Positions 21,750-30,871 of a stretch of 64,000 nucleotides of DNA are shown one piece after another. Every line of letters starts with the position of its first letter. Within the stretch, counting starts at the first letter, position 1. The translations under genes were made by a program, and so were the position numbers. The DNA lies in contig OX155955.1 in the NCBI GenBank assembly GCA_944548615.1, forward strand, positions 15,998,818 through 16,062,817. Direction: 5' to 3'. The notes beneath the pieces are model-generated. The model was given only the letters and a program-made list of their open reading frames with translations. It did no database searches and had not been told where the DNA came from. This DNA is from Micropterix aruncella. Its lineage: Eukaryota > Arthropoda > Insecta > Lepidoptera > Micropterigidae.

Positions 21750-22190
21750 TCATCACGGTGACCTTGCGGCTTTGAAAGCTGCCGAGCCTTCCTCATCAGA
21801 CAATGGTCCCGGGCGCCTCGTCCGTCCGACCGGGCGTTCCGCAAGTGAGACAGATATTCCCATTCAATGCCGAATTATGACAGAGATAACGCGATGACTC
21901 CTCGTGGCGTGATGGCTCGATGGCTCGATGGCGTCGCGAACAAAGGCCCCTCCGACAGGTCGCCTTTATGTCGATCGGCCGCCGAACCACGTTTTCGATC
22001 ATCCCTCTCTTTCGCTCCTCTCTTTTATGATATTTATAATGAAATAGATCCCGGCCGAGAGATAAAGCCCACTTCGGATCACGAACTGCGTTTGTATTTT
22101 CATAGTTGCATTTTCCTTATTACGGGTGATGCCACACGGTGCCCTTTGATTAATCTTGTTGGAAGGGTGAGGCCACACACATGCTTTTGA
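21750..22190. other. GC-rich unique block, no gene recognised
   Basis: This CpG-rich interval is unlike its AT-rich surroundings and is not repeated in the window. It has a 107-codon plus frame (21867-22190) with no recognisable motif. It could be a promoter-like or conserved non-coding block; no transcript evidence is visible. Confidence 0.3.
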
Positions 22191-22594
22191 GTGTCTCGCA
22201 CCTGATATACCTACCTACTGAATGGTTAACTAAATGATAGAAAATCCAGCGTCATGCTAGCCGGATTTTACGGCCTACCGGTAGGACGCGCGTTTTTTGT
22301 TTATTTGAGGATTGCTGGGCCTGCTAGCAGGACGCAATTTTATGTTATCCGTAGTGCATCTCATTCTCTCCTAGCCATTACTAAGGACCAATGAACATAT
22401 TATTATGAAAGAAAGACGTTTAGAAGCGAAAAATATATAGTGTCTACCATAAAGAATGAAATTAAAAATGAGAAATATTGATTTATTAATGATTTTACAC
22501 GTGATTTACAGGATTGTCTCAAAGAATATCCTGAGGATATTCCTAGTATGCAGCGTTTGTAATTTTATTACATAGTCTTTTTCTATTTTCAGTT

Positions 22595-22930
22595 TTTAAC
22601 CGACATCAAAAAAAGGATGAGGTTATAAATTCAGTTGTATCTTTTTTAAAACATGTTTGTTATCTCAAAACTCCGTCATTTATGAACCGATTTGGAAAAA
22701 AGTGTATACTTCCAGATTGTTCCCATTTTTATCAAATCCTGTTTTGATGATTCTGTCCAAAAGGAATTTAGGGAACTCTTCAAATATTATCATATGAAGT
22801 TGAAAATGTACATGTTGGCTCAGTTCCGATGACAATGCATTTTTTATGCTAAGCATTATTTGATTCTAAACCCAGGGTTGGCTCCTGATGACAGGACTCC
22901 TGTCAACGGTTAATAACACAGACACGAAAT
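22595..22930 (+). repeat. Lepidopteran dispersed repeat
   Basis: It starts 'tttttaaccgacatcaaaaa', followed by 'ggatgaggttataaattcag' and 'atgaaccgatttgg'. I know this string as the start of a very abundant non-coding repeat in moth and butterfly genomes. It supports the taxonomic placement. Boundaries are approximate. Confidence 0.5.
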
Positions 22931-23147
22931 TTTGTAAACGCATTCAGTTATGATAGCCAGTTCTAAGTTTTACCATGATATGGCTGCCACAATCATTAAA
23001 AATTATGGAGTCGCTTTTTTTGTTAAAATTTTGTTTATTATAATTATTATTTTTTTGTTTTTTGCCATTTTTTTGTATTGACACCTGAAAATAAATAAAT
23101 AACTTTATTATTGTAAACTAGATATAAAAATGCCACTTGTATGTTAA

Positions 23148-23433
23148 TCAGGCCCGTTACAGAGTTCGCCGGTTGGCCGGTTGGGTGTGCATATTTTACA
23201 TAACGCATTCTAGTTTGTTTGAGAGCGTCTGCAAGTTAAGTCGCGACATACTTATATGGCAACGCTGTCGCCAATAAATTTCTGCCAGACACACTGGCAG
23301 CGCTAAAGTACTGCGTCACAAATATGACGCACTATCCTCGTCTTTATTTTGGCGACTGCAGCCGCTCTCAAACAAACTAGAACGCCACATGCACATGCAA
23401 CCGGCCGACTGACGACCTCTGAAACGCGCCTGA
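23148..23433. mobile_element. MITE with ~80-bp terminal inverted repeats
   Basis: Left and inverted right ends align over roughly 80-100 bp, starting TCAGGCsCGTTwCAGAG and sharing 'ttctagtttgtttgagagcg'. The element is 286 bp and non-coding. No convincing target duplication was found (TTAA left, TTCT right), so the superfamily is unassigned. Confidence 0.75.
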
Positions 23434-23607
23434 TTCTCATACAAGTTGCATTTATAAATCTAATTAACCCTTAAGTAGATATATCGGGTGTGACACACCA
23501 CAGAGCGTGTTTGTGGCTTCATCTTCCCGTGGCAATATTCCATAGGTTGTGGAATATAATGCAAGTTTTTTTTTGACCTGACAAATATATGTACGTACAG
23601 TTGGAGA

Positions 23608-23804
23608 CTGAGCTGAATGTAAGCGGTGGCTGAGGTGTGGGAACCGGCGTTCCGTCTTCCCACCACAGACATTAGTGCTGTGACCACTCGCCCGGTTCTA
23701 CTCGACAGTAATAAGTATAGGTATGTACGCTAATAAAAGAACGCGTGTTCTACGAACGCCGGTCCTCGCACCTTAGCCACAGCGTACATTTAGCTCAGTC
23801 CCCA
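23608..23804. repeat. 48-bp inverted repeat with 100-bp spacer
   Basis: The segment at 23608-23655 pairs with 23756-23804, for example 'actgagctgaatgtaagcgg' against inverted 'actgagctaaatgtacgctg'; both end in 'accggcgttc'. The right arm abuts a diverged Z copy. Possibly part of another fold-back element. Confidence 0.6.
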
Positions 23805-24186
23805 AACCTATCACCTCAGGAAGTTTAAATGATATTGCTCGTTCTACCTCTCGTGAGGTGAGCGTAGAAGACTTAGATACTAACACAAACCTACCGTCCA
23901 GCTAATCCAACATGCTCGAGGTCAATGCATTACTTATAGGCATCGAAAAAGGATAACCAGCTGACAGCCTCGCCCCCTGACTACCAGTTTAGGAAGGATA
24001 TCTTAGTCTGGAATTAACCATCAGGATACCTTTAATTTCCCGACTGGTTACGAGTTCATTCTGCCGTACATTCAGCGGAGATTCAGTTCGAATCAATCGC
24101 GAACCATTGGCATCTTTTGTCTGGCTCTGAAATCAGGATCGGTTGGTCGTTTCAAGAGTGGTTGAAGACAGGTTAAAATCCACCCT
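23805..24186 (-). repeat. Repeat Z copy 7, part A (diverged)
   Basis: A diverged Z segment from 'cacctcaggaagtttaaatg' to about 'gctgaggaaatagta', interrupted by a LINE. The copy resumes near 24961. This is an old copy. Confidence 0.55.
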
Positions 24187-24960
24187 CGCTGCTGAGGAAA
24201 TAGTATATTTTTATATTCATATTCATATTCATTTTATTAGTATACTGGTATACAAGTCAGATACAGATTAGCAAACATTCATACATATTAGCAAACAAAC
24301 ATTTTTTTTATCGTAAAGAAAAGATAAAATAAACCAAACAAAACGAATAAAAAAAACAAGAATAATGTAAAAAGAAGAAATACAAGACAAAATGCAAAGA
24401 GATCATTAAATACTTTAGCCACCAAAGCATTTTAGACTTCACTCGAGTAATATTCCTCCAGCGAGTAAAACGCCTTTTCTGTAAGGTACCTCTTAAGGCG
24501 TCTCTTAAACACGCCAAGAGATTGCGCCTGCCTAATGTGCTCGCTGAGTTTGTTGTAAACCGCTGGGCCGGCGATATAGGCTAGCCTCTCCGACTTGGAT
24601 AATGCATGACTTACCGAACGTAGCATGCTACGGGATCTTGTTGGATAGTGATGATGCACACCATTCACTTCAAAATCGGCTAGATTTCTGCGACCGAACA
24701 GCGCTACCTCCATTATATAAATGGACGGCAGCGTCATGATGCAGAGATCTCTAAACAGAGGCCTAGCTGGCGTATCAAGCGCCACACGCGCTATTGTGCG
24801 GACTGCACGCTTCTGCATAACGAAAGCCCTCTGCCTGTCGGCTGCTCGCCCCCATAACTCCGCGCCGTACGTTAGCAGTGAACGAACGTATGCAAAGTAG
24901 CACATGCGCAGCGCGGATAAATCGAGAAATGAAGCGATGCGATAGAGTGCATAGCTATAG
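24187..24960 (-). mobile_element. 5'-truncated LINE inserted in repeat Z
   Basis: The minus-strand LINE begins within the reverse-transcriptase thumb and ends in an (ATGAAT)n tail (about 24200-24236). Left and right neighbours are consecutive parts of one Z copy, so this LINE inserted into Z. Confidence 0.7.
24432..24960 (-). pseudogene. LINE reverse-transcriptase C terminus
   Basis: About 175 codons on the minus strand: 'YALYRIASFLDLSALRMCYF', 'RSLLTYGAELWGRAADRQRA', 'KRAVRTIARVALDTPARPLF' and 'AYIAGPAVYNKLSEHIRQAQ', with a stop at 24432. The order is that of a Jockey/CR1-type reverse transcriptase after its catalytic site. This frame is intact, but endonuclease, palm and ORF1 are missing. 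The longer frame to 25229 runs into Z sequence and is artefactual. Confidence 0.75.
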
Positions 24961-25160
24961 TCTCCCGACTTCTTCAAAAAATTACCGAAAGAGTACCGAT
25001 TGGCTGTCGCCGTACGGTGCGCAAAACGTCCAGTAGCGCCGGGAGGCAATCCCCCAGGGGAAACCGATCCACAAGCCGTGAGGCCTGGGACGCGAAAGTA
25101 CCTTCCTGGGATATTCTTCCAGACGAGAAGGCTACTGTATAGAATCTGAATCGTGAGTTG
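24961..25160 (-). repeat. Repeat Z copy 7, part B
   Basis: It continues the diverged Z copy after the LINE: 'accgattggctgtcgccgta', 'cggtgcgcaaaacgtccag', 'cccccaggggaaacc'. The 5' terminus of Z is not recognisable. Confidence 0.5.
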
Positions 25161-25273
25161 GACCGGCCCGAAAACACGATGGATCTTACAACTTACGATC
25201 TTACGACTAAGCTGCACGAAACCGTTCACTACCTAATGCAAATATTTTTTTTTACTTGCCGAATATACGTACA

Positions 25274-26023
25274 ACTTGGGTTGTCGACTACAACGGGCGA
25301 GCCCGTCACCTCAAGAAGTTTTTCAATGATATTCTTTATTGATCATTGACTAAATAGAGTTTTCAACTACAACGGGCGAACCCATCACCTCAGGAAGTTT
25401 TAACAATTGGTCGTTCTATCTCCCTGGAGTGAACGTAGAAGACTTGGGACAAAAACAGTCCACCATCTAGCTACATCACAAGCCCGTAAGAGGCCAACGC
25501 CTTAGCCGCGAGATAGCCAGGAATGTTACCTGGCGGGCCGACACTCGCGTCCTTACTTCCAATTGTGACCAGATTACTCCGGTCTCTCGATTGGTTCCGA
25601 GTTCGAGGTCGCTTGCGCGGTCCTCTCCCTTACGAAGCGGTGAAACGGTGTACCGAATCTATCGCGGACCACAGCGTCCTTTGCCCGGCTGTTCACCCAG
25701 GATCGGATAGCCGATGGTCGTTTCAAGAGCAGTCGCCGTAAGGTCCGCAACCACCCGCATTCTATAGGAAACAGTACTGCTTCCAGACTCCCCCGACTGT
25801 TAGTCAGAGTGCACAGTCGATTGGCTTACGCCGCACGGTGCGCACACCGTCCAGGAGCGCCTGAAGGTTGATTCCCAGGGGAAACTAACCTTAGGGTCAG
25901 AGTCCTACCCAGGCTCGCACTTCATGCGTGGAGGCCGTCGGATAGGTGTTGACCCGTGAGTGTGACCAACCCTGAACAGAATGGGTCTTCGTGGCCAACT
26001 CAGCAAGGGCCCATTAACTCCCA
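25274..26023 (-). mobile_element. Repeat Z copy 3, duplication-flanked
   Basis: Flanked by a perfect 12-bp duplication AATATACGTACA (25262-25273 and 26024-26035). The body is full length and ends in 'cattaactccc'. Its hairpin-end region is present twice in tandem (starting 25280 and about 25352), separated by 'ttgatcattgactaaatagag'-type sequence; the same string adjoins copy 2 at 18395. This makes it the longest copy, 750 bp. Confidence 0.85.
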
Positions 26024-26309
26024 AATATACGTACATACAAAACTAAATACTTATTGCCTTGGAACAGGCCTTGGCACTTAGTTGGACGGCAGCAGTACAC
26101 ATATAATAATGCTCATATCGGCCGTGTTTATTTAAACAATATATAAATACCTTAATAAATATTATTTGATATTAATATTATTAAGACACTTAAGCTTTGC
26201 AGATACGTTAATTAATCAATCATTTAACTAAATAAATCAATAGAGAGTGCGATGAGCAGATTTATGATTTTGATATAAGGAGGTACATAGAATTCAAACA
26301 CTTCTTATA

Positions 26310-26514
26310 CCATTCCAGGAACGTCCGCCGCAACATAATGACGTTTAGACATTTGAATCTGCGACCAGGTCTGTACCGCATAATGGAAGTCATATATGCT
26401 TAAGAAGAATGACAAAACAAAGCAAAAAGGTTCATCAAATATCATGACCATGTGTGTCATGAAAATAGGGTTGTAATACGGAGATATTGTAATAAAATAC
26501 GAATGGTTCGTCAT
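26310..26514 (-). CDS. Candidate first exon, hydrophobic peptide
   Basis: The minus strand has ATG at 26514 and about 67 open codons, with a hydrophobic central run ('EPFCFVLSFFLSIYDFHYAV'). It ends at 'aatg|gtataag', which fits a splice donor. The peptide could be an N-terminal exon of a membrane protein such as a chemoreceptor, but I do not recognise it and see no following exon. It may be chance. Confidence 0.2.
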
Positions 26515-26529
26515 TTTGATTTTTATATT

Positions 26530-27779
26530 TATTTAAAAGCGTTTACGCTGACCGGCACGAAAACAGGAACAAAATAAACAGTTTAAAGCTTCGTAATATA
26601 ATAAATTAGTGAATATTTTTGTTACAAAATTTTTACGTTAGGTGCGATGGTGTTATGATAAAAAAATCACTATCAAGAGAGCACATTTTGAAAATATCCA
26701 TAAATATGATTATTTGTATTAAATATTGAGAATAATTAAACAGATGTGATCGATATTGTCGAGGTTAGGATTTTTATCCTATCAAAGCTTTGTTTTATCG
26801 AAACCAATAGAAAAAAGTTAAATAGAAATGGATTTAGTATTACTAAATAGACTTCTAATTTAAAAAATGCCCATTTTTTCCTACTTTGGACTTTAAAGTA
26901 GAGAAAGTATATCATTGAGTATTTTTAATTTTGTTTCACATATTCTAATGTACTCTGAGTAAAATTCATACATAGGGATTGGGCACATCTACTTATAGTT
27001 TACAGCTTGGAGACTCGAAGTATTGTAGACCGTTGTGAAAGTATAATATATGGTTCCTTCTCCTATGCGAAAGTAAAGAAAACTTAACAAGGATTAAGAG
27101 AAACCATAAAGAGAGAGGGTCGCAAGCCCAAACACTAGGCAAAGGCGACGATGAGACACGAGCTACTTAACGGATTGATACTTCCTAACTTGCGCATGAA
27201 ACTTGACCCATCGTGTGCCAGCACTCAAATCGGAGTGCTTTACTTTCGTCTTTCACAGGCCTTTAGTAACGGTTTAGTAATTTCGAACGACATTTTATTA
27301 TTATGTTTAAAATTAAAATATGGATTGTTTTTTTTATGTCGTAAAGTACATGTTTTGCCATATTATATGTCACTCTGAAAGTTTCCATAACTGACCACTT
27401 ACACAAATGATTAACAATAATATTTATAAAATTTCAAATTGGAACTTTTTAGCTGTGAAATAAAGTTTGTTTAATCTGTCGTTTGTTTTTTTCATTATGG
27501 CGTCATTTTAAAAATGGCATGTCTGCACTACGCTCAATTTACCCTGAGAACATTTTCTTTGTATGATTCTCTACGATTTTAAATGTAATTTGCGATTTTA
27601 GGTGTAATTTTTCTACGAATAAAAAAAATATAGAAGTAGTAAAAAAGTGTAAGAAGCGTAAAAAAGAGTCGAATATAAGAATCGAAAACCTTACCGCGAG
27701 GCACTGGAAAGTGCCACCCAGTGGTTTTTTTCGCTCCCTTACTGCCAGATTTGGACGCATTTTTCATCCTCCAGTCTAT
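26530..27779. other. AT-rich, no gene recognised
   Basis: Only short unsupported frames occur here (for example 75 codons at 27151-27378). No recognised repeat copy was seen before the Z fragment at 27780. Confidence 0.4.
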
Positions 27780-27875
27780 CCACAGATTCGAGGTCGCTTG
27801 CGCGGCCTCTACCTAACGTTAGCAGTAATTCATAGATTAAATTCATCGCGGATCCGCGACACCATTTGCCCTTAG
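27780..27875 (-). repeat. Repeat Z, small fragment
   Basis: The string 'attcgaggtcgcttgcgcgg', followed by 'tcatcgcgga' and 'catttgccc', matches the central part of Z with substitutions and an insertion. No ends are present. Old fragment. Confidence 0.55.
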
Positions 27876-28305
27876 GCGGCCTCTTATGTATATGTATACC
27901 AATTTTCATGGCGATCGGTTGAGCGGTATAGAGGTTGATGTGCTGCATCGCTATCTGGTGGTAATTATAACAAAGTGGATAACATAAAAACCTTCTCCAT
28001 TAAAAAATACTAATATGTGCCAACCTTGATGGTGATCGGTGAAAAGGTTTCGGAGTCTATTAGGCTCGGATAGATAAGAAAACATCCTTTTTTAATAGTA
28101 TATATAAATTTTTATCTGTTGAAATCTCTCGGGTACGAATTTGATACAAATGAACTGGCGAAGCGTGGTAATATTATTACCCTTTAAGAAATATATATAT
28201 AAAAAAATACTGCAAGCGATTTAAATGTAGAACAAACAAATTACGGAACGTCAGCCGTCAAATTTTTTCTTTTTTTCTTTCGCAAATTAAATTGACCGCG
28301 TTGTG

Positions 28306-28899
28306 ATGAACATGAATTCGTCAAAATTGAAATGCGGCTGCTGCGGCCATCCCATACCGCTTCACGAAGATCTGGAATGCTCCTACTGTTTCGCCCGCTA
28401 TCACTACGGATGCGTCGGACTGGACAAGTACACTTACAAGAGGATGACAAGCTCGATCAGGAGCAGCTGGCGCTGCGGAGAATGTCGCTACCAGCCCCAC
28501 TTCTTCGTCTTTGACAAATCGAGCGTACTGTGTCCTGGGCATAATAGTCGATATGCGAATACGCCTGCTACAACAGCCGTTGCAGCACCCTGTATGTATG
28601 AACAAAGCGAAGCAGGGCGCTCGGCCCCATACAAAGCGCCCATCCATCAGCAAAAATTGGAGCAGCTCATCTACGAAATTGAAGAAACCCGAAATGGGGC
28701 CAAAATCGTGATAGAGAAAATAATCGACGTCGATGATATCAAGCAGTCGATAGACTTCGTTAAGAAGAGAACAGAAGACTTTCAAGAGAAAATAACCAGT
28801 CTTTATAACGCAAATTGGGTAACAGACATCGAAGAAGTGAATGAAAGAGAAAACGAAGAAGAAGAGATCATCAGTGCAGAAAGGGTCTCCCAACAATAA
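28306..28899 (+). CDS. PHD-finger/coiled-coil protein, ORF1-like
   Basis: This intact 197-codon frame starts at ATG 28306 (GTG at 28303 is in frame but not a likely eukaryotic start). Residues 10-60 form a C4HC3 PHD-type zinc finger: C10-C13, C25-C28, H33-C36, C57-C60. A Ser/Ala/Thr-rich linker follows. Residues about 112-190 are heptad-like and highly charged, consistent with a coiled coil ending in a Glu-rich tail. An 'aataaa' lies just after the stop (28921). PHD plus coiled coil is typical of the ORF1 of some insect LINEs and of related domesticated proteins; the C-terminal domain many of those carry is absent. It could be a stand-alone ORF1 remnant or a small host gene. No RT lies beside it. 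Confidence 0.55.
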   Translation: MNMNSSKLKCGCCGHPIPLHEDLECSYCFARYHYGCVGLDKYTYKRMTSSIRSSWRCGECRYQPHFFVFDKSSVLCPGHNSRYANTPATTAVAAPCMYEQSEAGRSAPYKAPIHQQKLEQLIYEIEETRNGAKIVIEKIIDVDDIKQSIDFVKKRTEDFQEKITSLYNANWVTDIEEVNERENEEEEIISAERVSQQ

Positions 28900-29099
28900 A
28901 TTGTATTTTTTGTAACAATGAAATAAACTATGCATTACTTATTTGCAATGACGACTCAATAAGTAGGTACCATAAACACACCGTCATTTTTATTTATAAT
29001 ATTTTGCAACACTTTAAAATATCAATTCAGTACAATTTGTAAAATTTTATTAAATCATCAATTTATTTTTTAATCATCTCTTTTCTATCAAGCTTTATT

Positions 29100-29831
29100 A
29101 CTTTACCGGCCTACCAACAGACGAGGAGGTAAAGTATTTGTGAACGCACAATATTTTGTTATCGAGATGAAGACGGATATATAAATTTTGATCCCACGTC
29201 CCTCCTTCGAGACGATTAAGACCATTTCCAGACTGAAGTTTGTCTGTGTGTCTATGTGTCTGTCAGCGCGTAGCTTTCAAAATTAAAAAAGCGCGTACTG
29301 CGCAGGCGCGTCTCGCAGGCTGGCAATCGCAGGTTATATAGGTTTTTGTGATATGGTGAGATTGGCATTTCTACCACAAGAGTTCTCCATATATTTTCTT
29401 TAATGAGTATTCCTCCACAATAGCGTCCAAACACTTTATTCGATTGAGCTGAAATTTGGTGTTCAGGCATCATGGTCACGGCAAGAGTTGAAAAGATTGT
29501 GGTTGAAATCGATCCACGAGACGGTGCGCTAGTCTTACTTCAATCTGGAAATATTGGACATAGATACAATTTGGTACACAGGTGCCTTGTTGGGCCATAA
29601 TCACATTGTCAAATTTCGGTTGGAATATCTCATATACAAGCCCCACAAGTAACATTTAAAGCCAACCATAAAAAATGTATGAGGAATCAAATATTTAAAT
29701 TTGCGGCGTCGCGCGCGTGACGCATGTTCTAAAAATATATTTTCTTTAGCGGCGAATTTTACGGCGACGCGCGCTTGCAATTCGATTATTAAATTGAGGT
29801 AGATGACGTCCTGGCTGATTGCCAGGAAAGT
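29100..29831 (-). repeat. Repeat R copy 2, both ends present
   Basis: Minus-orientation R copy bounded by ACTTTACCGGC (29100-29110) and GCCAGGAAAGT (29821-29831), which are inverted to each other with two differences. It includes the GC-rich 'gcgacgcgcgcttgcaattc' block shared with R copy 3, and the (TGTGTC)n tract. It is 732 bp and non-coding, and is the most complete uninterrupted copy here. Confidence 0.65.
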
Positions 29832-29866
29832 CTTGGCTTTTAAAAGCTTTTTCTCACTTCTGTTTA

Positions 29867-30501
29867 TCTTATTATATATAAAAATGAATCGCCGTGCGTT
29901 AGTCTCGCAGGATCTCGGAAATGACTCGATCGATTTGAAATATTTTTCTTTTATTTCGTTTTGCTTGATTCAGGGGTGGTTTACAAAAAAAAATATTTAG
30001 GAAAAACTCAAAGAAACGACTGAAAATCGAAAAAATCGAAATTGGTAATTTTGGGAACATTGGCCACTTTCTAGATGGCTATCGCGGCGATCGTTTTGTT
30101 TGACAGCTGCGCCATCCATAACTGTTATAATTCCAAGTGCAATTTTGTAAAAAAAGTCGAAAAAGTAAAAAAAGTCAAGAAAGTCGAAAAAGTAAAAAAA
30201 GTCAAGAAAGTCGAAAAAGTCGAAAAAGTCGGAAAAGTCGAAAAAGTCGGAAAAAATGGGAAAAGTCGAAAATGCCGAAAAAGTCGGAAAAGTCGAAGAA
30301 GCATTTATATTTCATCATGTAAATTAAATACATTGAATTTATCATAATTTCAAACGACTTTCATTTAATCACCAAACGAAACTCAAACCGTACATGATTC
30401 GGCCATATTATAGATTTCAATGAATTGGATTTGGAAGGTTGATTAGGATTAATAGACGCTTACAATCAAATCAATGGTACGAAGTTCACCGGGTCATCTA
30501 G
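29867..30501 (+). mobile_element. Non-autonomous Helitron
   Basis: The element starts TCTTATTATATATAAAAATG at 29867, preceded by A, and ends 'caccgggtcatCTAG' at 30501, followed by T. TC...CTAG inserted between A and T is the Helitron signature, and both end strings resemble those of lepidopteran Helitrons. It is 635 bp and lacks Rep/helicase genes. A 9-bp minisatellite occupies 30148-30302. A clear hairpin before CTAG was not found, so family assignment rests on the termini. Confidence 0.7.
30148..30302 (+). repeat. GTCGAAAAA minisatellite
   Basis: About 17 degenerate copies of a 9-bp unit (GTCGAAAAA, GTAAAAAAA, GTCAAGAAA variants) lie inside the Helitron. Higher-order repetition of 'gtcgaaaaagtaaaaaaa' is visible. 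It is open in two frames as Lys/Val-Glu repeats, but this is not evidence of coding. Confidence 0.9.
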
Positions 30502-30582
30502 TCATTTTATAATTTTCATATTCGCAAGGCTATGATGAATTCTTGAAAGAATTAAGTATAATTATAATTTTCAACTTAGGTA

Positions 30583-30608
30583 GGGGAGACCGGGGCTATG
30601 GGGCCACC
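30583..30608 (+). repeat. Pogo element left terminal inverted repeat
   Basis: 26 bp, identical in inverted orientation to 33020-33045. It begins GGGGAGACC and follows TA. Confidence 0.95.
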
Positions 30609-30769
30609 TTAAGGGAAATCGAGAAAAATATTGTTAGTTTTAAGGAATTTTGATATCGCTCCTAGACAAAATTAAATTTCAATATGTTGACTATCACCCT
30701 GAATACCTCATAAGGGGAAGTTTTCAAAGTGTTGATACTTAACAGCTAAAAACTATGAACACTGCAAAT

Positions 30770-30825
30770 GGCCTCATTACCCCATGGTATGGGGTAATGA
30801 CGCCACCCCTGGCCTGGTTACCCCA
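30770..30825. promoter_or_regulatory. Left subterminal motif cluster
   Basis: Three copies of a GGCCTCATTACCCCA-like motif: direct at 30770-30784, inverted at 30791-30805 (GGGGTAATGACGCCA) and direct with one change at 30811-30825. Related copies sit near the right end at 32647, 32667 and 33005. The likely role is transposase binding; that is inferred from the layout of pogo/Tc1 elements. Confidence 0.65.
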
Positions 30826-30871
30826 AATAATTATAAATACAAGTTTAATCAAAGAAATAAAGTTTGTTTAA

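Noticed and set aside
24974..25229. N-terminal extension of the LINE ORF at 24432-25229
   Set aside because: This part is repeat Z sequence read through by chance; LINE similarity starts only at about 24960.
28321..28935. 204-codon minus-strand ORF
   Set aside because: It is the antisense shadow of the PHD-finger frame; the plus strand shows the zinc ligands and coiled coil.
30075..30347. Lys/Val-rich ORFs
   Set aside because: These frames are produced by the 9-bp minisatellite inside the Helitron and show no start context or conservation.
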